NCBI GenBank assembly: GCA_002792495.1
Contig: PFOK01000023.1
Span: 1 to 5,806 of the forward strand
From: Candidatus Peregrinibacteria bacterium CG_4_10_14_0_2_um_filter_43_11
GTDB taxonomy: Bacteria; Patescibacteriota; Gracilibacteria; UM-FILTER-43-11
DNA: 5,806 nt
Reading direction: 5' to 3'
Made by a program: the position numbers and the translations under genes. Under the pieces are notes generated by a model that was not told the DNA's origin, searched no databases, and saw only the letters and a list, made by a program, of their open reading frames with translations. Below, one piece after another: positions 1 through 4,100 of this stretch (position 1 is the stretch's first letter; each line of letters starts with the position of its first letter).

Positions 1-132
1 CGGCTTACGAATACGACTTCGTTTTTCTCCGTCGCCTTCTTCAGCCTGCGTACACTTTTGGGTGAGAGATTGTGAAATCGGGGAGAGCTGCCGAGGTCAG
101 TCCGAGAATAATAAAGGGGGTAATTATCCTCT
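1..132. other. left edge, no supported gene
   Basis: All three forward frames are open for the first 62 bases, which is too short to judge. On the - strand one frame is open from base 134 to the left edge, and its last part reads VRRLKKATEKNEVVFVS, which looks protein-like. That frame has no ATG, GTG or TTG start within the window, so I do not call it a gene. The first 30 bases share a 15-bp stretch (16-30) with 273-287, which suggests that the area is repeat-derived rather than the end of a gene. Confidence 0.3.
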
Positions 133-136
133 CGTC

Positions 137-179
137 ATTCCGTACCTGCCTTTGCCGGCAGGCAGGCTCGATACGGAAT
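137..179. repeat. hairpin 1 of the palindromic element
   Basis: ATTCCGTA (137-144) pairs with TACGGAAT (172-179), giving an 8-bp stem. Within it CCTGCC (145-150) pairs with GGCAGG (161-166), leaving a loop that contains the palindrome GCCGGC. The GC-rich inner stem makes this the most stable predicted structure in the upstream half of the window. No T-run follows on either strand, so it is not a standard intrinsic terminator. Confidence 0.6.
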
Positions 180-209
180 CCCCCTTGTCCTTCGTCTCTT
201 ACGGGTGAG

Positions 210-230
210 ATTCCGTGCTTACCACGGAAT
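210..230. repeat. hairpin 2 of the palindromic element
   Basis: ATTCCGTG (210-217) and CACGGAAT (223-230) form an 8-bp stem with a 5-nt loop. The arm is nearly the same as that of hairpin 1, so the element looks like two copies of one palindromic unit placed close together. No T-run follows. Confidence 0.6.
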
Positions 231-272
231 GACGAAGGGGGTTGTGCAAATTTATATTTTTTCAGCTATACA

Positions 273-287
273 ACTCCGTTTTTCTCC
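273..287 (+). repeat. second copy of a 15-bp direct repeat
   Basis: ACTCCGTTTTTCTCC here matches ACTTCGTTTTTCTCC at 16-30 in 14 of 15 positions. The copies lie on either side of the 133-234 palindromic element, 257 bp apart. They may mark the edges of a larger repeat unit, or be a chance match in pyrimidine-rich DNA. Confidence 0.35.
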
Positions 288-289
288 TC

Positions 290-307
290 AATCCCTCAAA
301 TCCCTCA
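290..307 (+). repeat. 9-bp tandem duplication
   Basis: AATCCCTCA occurs twice in perfect tandem (290-298 and 299-307). It lies in non-coding sequence. Only two copies are present, so it is a minor slippage-type repeat with no visible function. Confidence 0.6.
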
Positions 308-313
308 TCGTTC

Positions 314-328
314 TCGCCATTGTGGCGA
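314..328. repeat. short hairpin
   Basis: TCGCCA (314-319) and TGGCGA (323-328) pair perfectly around a 3-nt loop. There is no T-tract on either side, so it is not an obvious terminator. No gene adjoins it. Confidence 0.4.
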
Positions 329-415
329 ACAAAATAAGTAATGTTTTTGAGTGGTATTGTGTATACTCAATGTATAAATTTTGTGTTCAAACTGTTATTA
401 AAAAATATTTATGGC

Positions 416-433
416 ATTTTAGCAAGCTAAAAT
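416..433. repeat. perfect 18-bp palindrome, possible operator
   Basis: ATTTTAGC (416-423) and GCTAAAAT (426-433) are exact inverted copies separated by AA. The 2-bp spacing suits a DNA site for a dimeric regulator better than an RNA hairpin. It lies about 100 bp upstream of the promoter-like sequence at 535-563. It also sits in AT-rich DNA, so some chance of coincidence remains. Confidence 0.35.
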
Positions 434-534
434 ATGTAACAAAGTGTCCACAATCCAGTTATAAAAGCTGAAAAAATCGCTTGAAATTGCCCTTTCCGGA
501 AACAGTGTCTAAAAATGCCTCGTTTTCCTTTAGT

Positions 535-563
535 TTGACACAAAAAACCAAGTTCATTAAAAT
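535..563 (+). promoter_or_regulatory. near-consensus sigma-70 promoter
   Basis: TTGACA (535-540) is a perfect -35 hexamer. It is followed by exactly 17 bp and TAAAAT (558-563), a -10 hexamer with one mismatch to TATAAT. Transcription would begin near base 570 and run right. No convincing gene lies directly downstream: the forward frame from TTG 591 to 800 has no Shine-Dalgarno sequence and lies opposite a better-looking - strand frame. The transcript could be a non-coding RNA, an antisense RNA to the 633-914 frame, or a 536-nt leader of the surface protein gene. Confidence 0.5.
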
Positions 564-632
564 AACTCCAAGTGTCATTGCTCACAAGAGTTGTTAGTCA
601 ATCTTTCCATCTTCAAAAAGCCGTTTTCTTCC

Positions 633-914
633 TCAGTAACTGGTGGCCTGTGTCCATTTTCTTTTTTTAAGAAAAGCACGGTGCGCCAAGTTGCTATCGT
701 GTATAAAAAAAGTTTGATCCTAGACAAAAGTTCCAAAATACCCCTGAGATTTATGTCTACGATCAAAAAAGCCACCGGCTTTGGCGACGTTGCTCTTTAA
801 CACCGCAGGGAAAGGGATACTATGATAAACATAGCCATTACCTTTCGTCACATCGGAAACGGTGTGAACAACACCCCAATTGATTTTAATCAATAGATTC
901 CAATCAATTTTAAA
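633..914 (-). pseudogene. unrecognised small ORF or decayed gene with in-frame TAG
   Basis: I do not recognise this product. Reading leftward on the - strand, a frame is open from 914 to a TAG at 720-722 (64 codons). A TTG at 891-893 is the only plausible start and would give 57 residues. The translation includes VVHTVSDVTKGNGYVYHS and AKAGGFFDRRHKSQGYFG, with balanced composition and codon use (many GTT, GGT, GCC) like that of the large gene. After the TAG the same frame continues for 28 protein-like codons (DQTFFIHDSNLAHRAFLKKR and beyond) to TGA at 633-635. This suggests a gene remnant broken by a stop, or a short real gene ending at the TAG. There is no ATG and no clear ribosome binding site. 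The upstream part of the frame enters the AATCAAT repeat cluster. Confidence 0.35.
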
Positions 915-933
915 TCAATATAATTATTGATTT
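879..933. promoter_or_regulatory. cluster of ATTGATT/AATCAAT sites
   Basis: The heptamer ATTGATT or its complement occurs five times in 55 bp, at 879-885, 888-894, 902-908, 913-919 and 926-932. The first two form an inverted pair with a 2-bp gap. The last two sit in a perfect 9-bp inverted repeat, AAATCAATA (912-920) and TATTGATTT (925-933), around TAAT. A sixth copy is at 1064-1070. A perfect -10 hexamer TATAAT (919-924) lies inside the second inverted repeat but has no good -35 partner. The pattern resembles multiple binding sites for a dimeric DNA-binding protein upstream of the surface gene. AT-richness raises the chance of coincidence, though five copies of a 7-mer in 55 bp is a lot. Confidence 0.45.
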
Positions 934-1006
934 GATAGGGCTGATCTTTTATTTTCCCCCTACGGAAAATGACACGATTCAACTTCTATCTAATTAATTT
1001 TTTACA

Positions 1007-1080
1007 TTTTTTGCAAAAAACCAAATGCCCTTTCTCCGCTTAGCGGATAGGGCTTATAAATAAATTGATTTGCAAAAAAA
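1007..1080. repeat. TTTGCAAAAAA pair bracketing a hairpin
   Basis: TTTTTTGCAAAAAA (1007-1020) is a perfect 14-bp palindrome. TTTGCAAAAAA recurs at 1069-1079, 59 bp downstream of its first copy at 1010-1020. ACATTTT occurs just outside each (1004-1010 and 1081-1087). The two copies enclose the hairpin at 1027-1053. The symmetry suggests protein-binding sites or a small inserted unit. Confidence 0.4.
1027..1053. promoter_or_regulatory. stem-loop in the leader of the surface protein gene
   Basis: TCCGC (1035-1039) and GCGGA (1043-1047) form an inner stem with a 3-nt loop. GCCCT (1027-1031) and AGGGC (1049-1053) form an outer stem across a small asymmetric internal loop. It lies 53 bp before the start codon. 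No T-run follows on the + strand. Read on the - strand it is followed after six bases by a run of T, so it could end a leftward transcript. As part of a + strand leader it could protect mRNA, as structured leaders of S-layer genes are known to do. The choice cannot be made from sequence alone. Confidence 0.5.
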
Positions 1081-1105
1081 ACATTTTATTTTATTTAATT
1101 TCTTT
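1055..1105 (+). promoter_or_regulatory. start region of the surface gene, no Shine-Dalgarno
   Basis: The 30 bases before ATG 1106 are almost pure A/T with no GGAG-like sequence. Two weak promoter readings are possible. TATAAA (1055-1060) could be a -10 giving a leader of about 38 nt. TTGATT (1065-1070) with TATTTT (1087-1092) at 16-bp spacing would give a nearly leaderless mRNA. The second would explain the missing ribosome binding site. Neither is strong. Confidence 0.25.
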
Positions 1106-1198
1106 ATGCACATGAATATCATTCATAAGCTGAAAAGAGTATTCGCAGTTGTAGCGACTGTTGCCCTATTGGCAACTAACGCTTCTGTTGCTTTTGCT
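1106..1198 (+). other. signal peptide of the surface protein
   Basis: Residues 1-31 show a basic start (His-Lys-Leu-Lys-Arg at 7-11), a hydrophobic core (VFAVVATVALLA, 12-23) and a cleavage motif Ala-Phe-Ala (29-31) before Gln32. This is a Sec-type signal for export by signal peptidase I. There is no lipobox cysteine. Confidence 0.88.
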
Positions 1199-4100
1199 CA
1201 AACGTTCAACGACGTGCCAACAGACGCTTGGTACTTCGACTATGTTGAACAACTCGTCGATGAAGGTGTCTTCGATGTTGCGGATAACTTCCGCCCGGAT
1301 GCTCCTTTAAATCGTGCGGAGCTTGTTAAAATCGTAATCACCGCCATCGATGGCTTGGCCGGTTACGAAGCTCCTGCTACTCCAACCTTCGACGATGTAT
1401 CTGCTAGCGCATGGTTCTACGACTACGTAGAAGCTGCTGTTCAGCTCGACATCGTTAACGGTTACACGGATGCTAGCGGTAATTTGACCGGTCTTTTTGG
1501 ACCATCTGATACCGTTAACCGTGCAGCAGCAACCAAAATTTTGGTTAACGCTTTCAGTGTTCCAACCGATTTAGAACCAGTCGCTCCTTTTAGCGACGTT
1601 GCTTCTTCCGCTTGGTTCTACGATTACGTGACCACCGCTTACAACCAATCTATTTTAGATGGTTATGAAAACGGAAAATTCGGTCCTGCTGATCCTGTTA
1701 CTCGTGCTCAAGTGGCTAAACTTGTGGTTAATTCACAAAATCCATTTGAACGTGCTGTAGCAACCACTCCTACTACTCCTGCCACTCCAACCACTCCGGA
1801 AACTCCAACCACTCCTACCACTCCAGCCAGTACAGGAGACTTAGAAGTGTCTCTAAATGACAACACTTCCGCTTCTTCTACACTTCCTCTTTCTTCTAGC
1901 AGTGTTTCTCTTGCTTCTTTCGACCTTACTGCTGCAGACGACGATGTAGTACTTACTAACTTCACGGTTACTCGTGGAGGCGTGGGTCAGGTTACGGACT
2001 GGACAGAGCTCTTCCTTTATGAAGGTTCTAACCGTCTAACCACCGGTCGTACCATCAACAACGATACCAATGTGGCTACCTTCCCGGTTAGCCTTACTGT
2101 ATCTGCCGGTACAACCCGAACCGTTCGTGTTGTTGGTAACGTAGCCGCTAGCGGAACCGCTAACGCCAACAACCAACATTACTTCTACTTGGCTTCTGCC
2201 GCAGATGTTACTACCAACGCTCAATCTGTTGCGGGTGACTTCCCGGTTGCCGGTAGCACATTCACGATTGGTGGTGTTTCTGTAAACACACTAACCGTTA
2301 CTGCCGGTTCTACTCCTAGCCAACCATTGATTGGTGCTAAGGATGCTGAAATTGCCAGCTTTAAAACCCAAGCCGGTTCTACAAACGATGTTGCCGTTCA
2401 CGAAGTCACTTTGACTCAGAACGGTTCCCTTTCTACCGATCGTCTTCAAAACCTACGCTTGCTTCGCGGTAACGATGAAGTGGCTACAACAGCCGCTTTT
2501 GCCAGCAAAGAACGTGTAACTTTTGTTTTGGACACTCCTTTTGTTGTTCCGGAAGGTCAAACCAAAACATGGTATATTCGTTCCGATATTGATGGAGGTC
2601 GTACAACCGATGATATCCAGCTTTATTTGGATGAAACCAGTGATATCGTTGCTATTGACCAACAATATGGTCATGGTGCCGCTATTACCAATAGCTACAC
2701 AGGAGTTTCTTTATCTCTAAAGGGAGGTAAAGTTACCGTGACCGATAACGGTCCTTCCGCTACTCAGATCGCTCAGAACGTAACCAACGTTTCGTTGTTG
2801 GATTACTCCATCACAACCGATCGTGACCTTACCGTTCGCGACGCGACAGTAACAGTTACTATCACTGATGGAACCAATACTCCGGATGTTGACGCCGATC
2901 TAACAATGGCTGCCGGAACCTGTACTGTTACTGGAGTTGCAGCAAGTGGTACTAACTACGACATTACTACTTCCTCAGACTGTGCTGATGATGCTGTTGC
3001 AGGTGATATGATGAGTATCACGGTTGGTAGCACTGTTTATTACGCTCGTGTAGTTAGCAATGATGGCACTGCTAACGTTGGTGGCGGTTTGATCGTTGCT
3101 TCCGGTAGCGATATTTCCACTTTGACTAGCGGTACCATCCTCGAGTTGAATCCTTATGCTTACCTCAAAAATGTACGCGTGGTTGATCTTGATACAGGCG
3201 GAACCTTACAAGGTCCTCTTACATTAGGCAGTCAAGGGACTAAGAGTGCTGTAACAGATACTGTATACCGCAAGAAATTTACCGAAGACTACGAACTAGC
3301 CGCCGGTGAATCCCGTCATTTGTCCATTCAGGTGGATACAGATCAATATTTGCCTGCAGGTTATCAGGTAAGTGCTTTGATCAGTTACTCTACGGATGAC
3401 ACCAACGCTGCTGCTACAGGTTACATCAAAGATTTTGCCGCCAATCAGGATATTTCTGCCAGCGACATTGTTGGAGATAACCTAACCGGTAAATCCATGA
3501 CCGTAGCCGCTAACAGCTTAACTGTTGGCCTTTCCGCTTCTCCTAATCCAACCAATACCAGCTACATTAAAGGACAAACCGGCGTAAAAGCCGTTGGTTT
3601 CAACTTTACTGCCGGTGATGCAGGAGCAATTAACATTAAAAAGCTCACCTTCCGCTTAGTTGCGGATGATGATGGTGACTTTGATGATGATAATACTGCT
3701 CCAGCTCTTGGTGATATTGCTGCACAAACTGTCATTTCCGCCGTTTCTCTTTACGATGGCAACGACCTCATTGGCGCTCCGGCAGGCTTGAGCGTGGGTG
3801 ATGGAGGCACTTGGGTTGCAGAGGCAGATTACTACAAAGCAGAGTTTGACGATCTGAGTATCGTTATTCCCGCAGGAGGTAGTAAAACATTGACTGTTCA
3901 GCTCAATTTGCTCAACTCTGTTACGGGACAAAAATATGCTGCCGTTTACATGGTTGCCGCAGATGATGTGGTAGCCGAAGACAAGGACGCAAACAGCACT
4001 ACCGCTTCCGGCGGAACAATCAATGATCAAAATACTTCTGATTCTTACGCTCGTTTAGTGACTATTGCTGAGAGCGGTACTTTGACCGTTCGTGAACAAT

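Larger units (their letters stand above)
133..234. repeat. nested palindromic intergenic repeat element
   Basis: The ends are an exact 11-bp inverted repeat, CGTCATTCCGT (133-143) and ACGGAATGACG (224-234). Inside are two separate hairpins, at 137-179 and 210-230, built from the same ATTCCGTx/xACGGAAT arm. AAGGGGG occurs on both flanks (114-120 and 235-241) and its complement CCCCCTT occurs internally (180-186). From memory, arms of this kind are common in dispersed intergenic repeats of metagenome-derived bacterial genomes, including Patescibacteria; I could not check copy number. The stop-poor frames across it are a side effect of the repeat, not evidence of a gene. It may be a non-autonomous mobile repeat. 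Confidence 0.65.

Noticed and set aside
72..471. Forward open frames at 72-341 and 205-471
   Set aside because: They run through the palindromic repeat and AT-rich spacer, lack ribosome binding sites, and their translations look like repeat sequence.
493..502. TTTCCGGAAA palindrome
   Set aside because: It is ten bases long and single copy, with no context to give it a role.
575..775. Reverse-strand frame from 775 to 575 (66 residues)
   Set aside because: It overlaps the 633-914 frame in another phase, its composition is less protein-like, and it has no clear ribosome binding site.
768..782. Hairpin AAAGCC-ACC-GGCTTT, followed on the - strand by a T-run, as a terminator
   Set aside because: The stem is short, and it lies inside the reverse frame at 633-914 rather than after it.
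591..800. Forward frame from TTG 591, downstream of the promoter at 535-563
   Set aside because: It has no Shine-Dalgarno sequence and uses a TTG start, and the opposite strand has better codon character. It stays possible only because of the promoter.
822..896. 24-residue forward ORF (MINIAITFRHIGNG...) after AAAGGGA
   Set aside because: The purine run is only 4 bases from the ATG, the peptide is very short, and it lies antisense to the better reverse frame. A leader peptide cannot be excluded.
1..1105. CRISPR array or tRNA gene in the upstream region
   Set aside because: The repeats are palindromes or pairs, not regularly spaced units, and no cloverleaf or T-loop sequence is visible.
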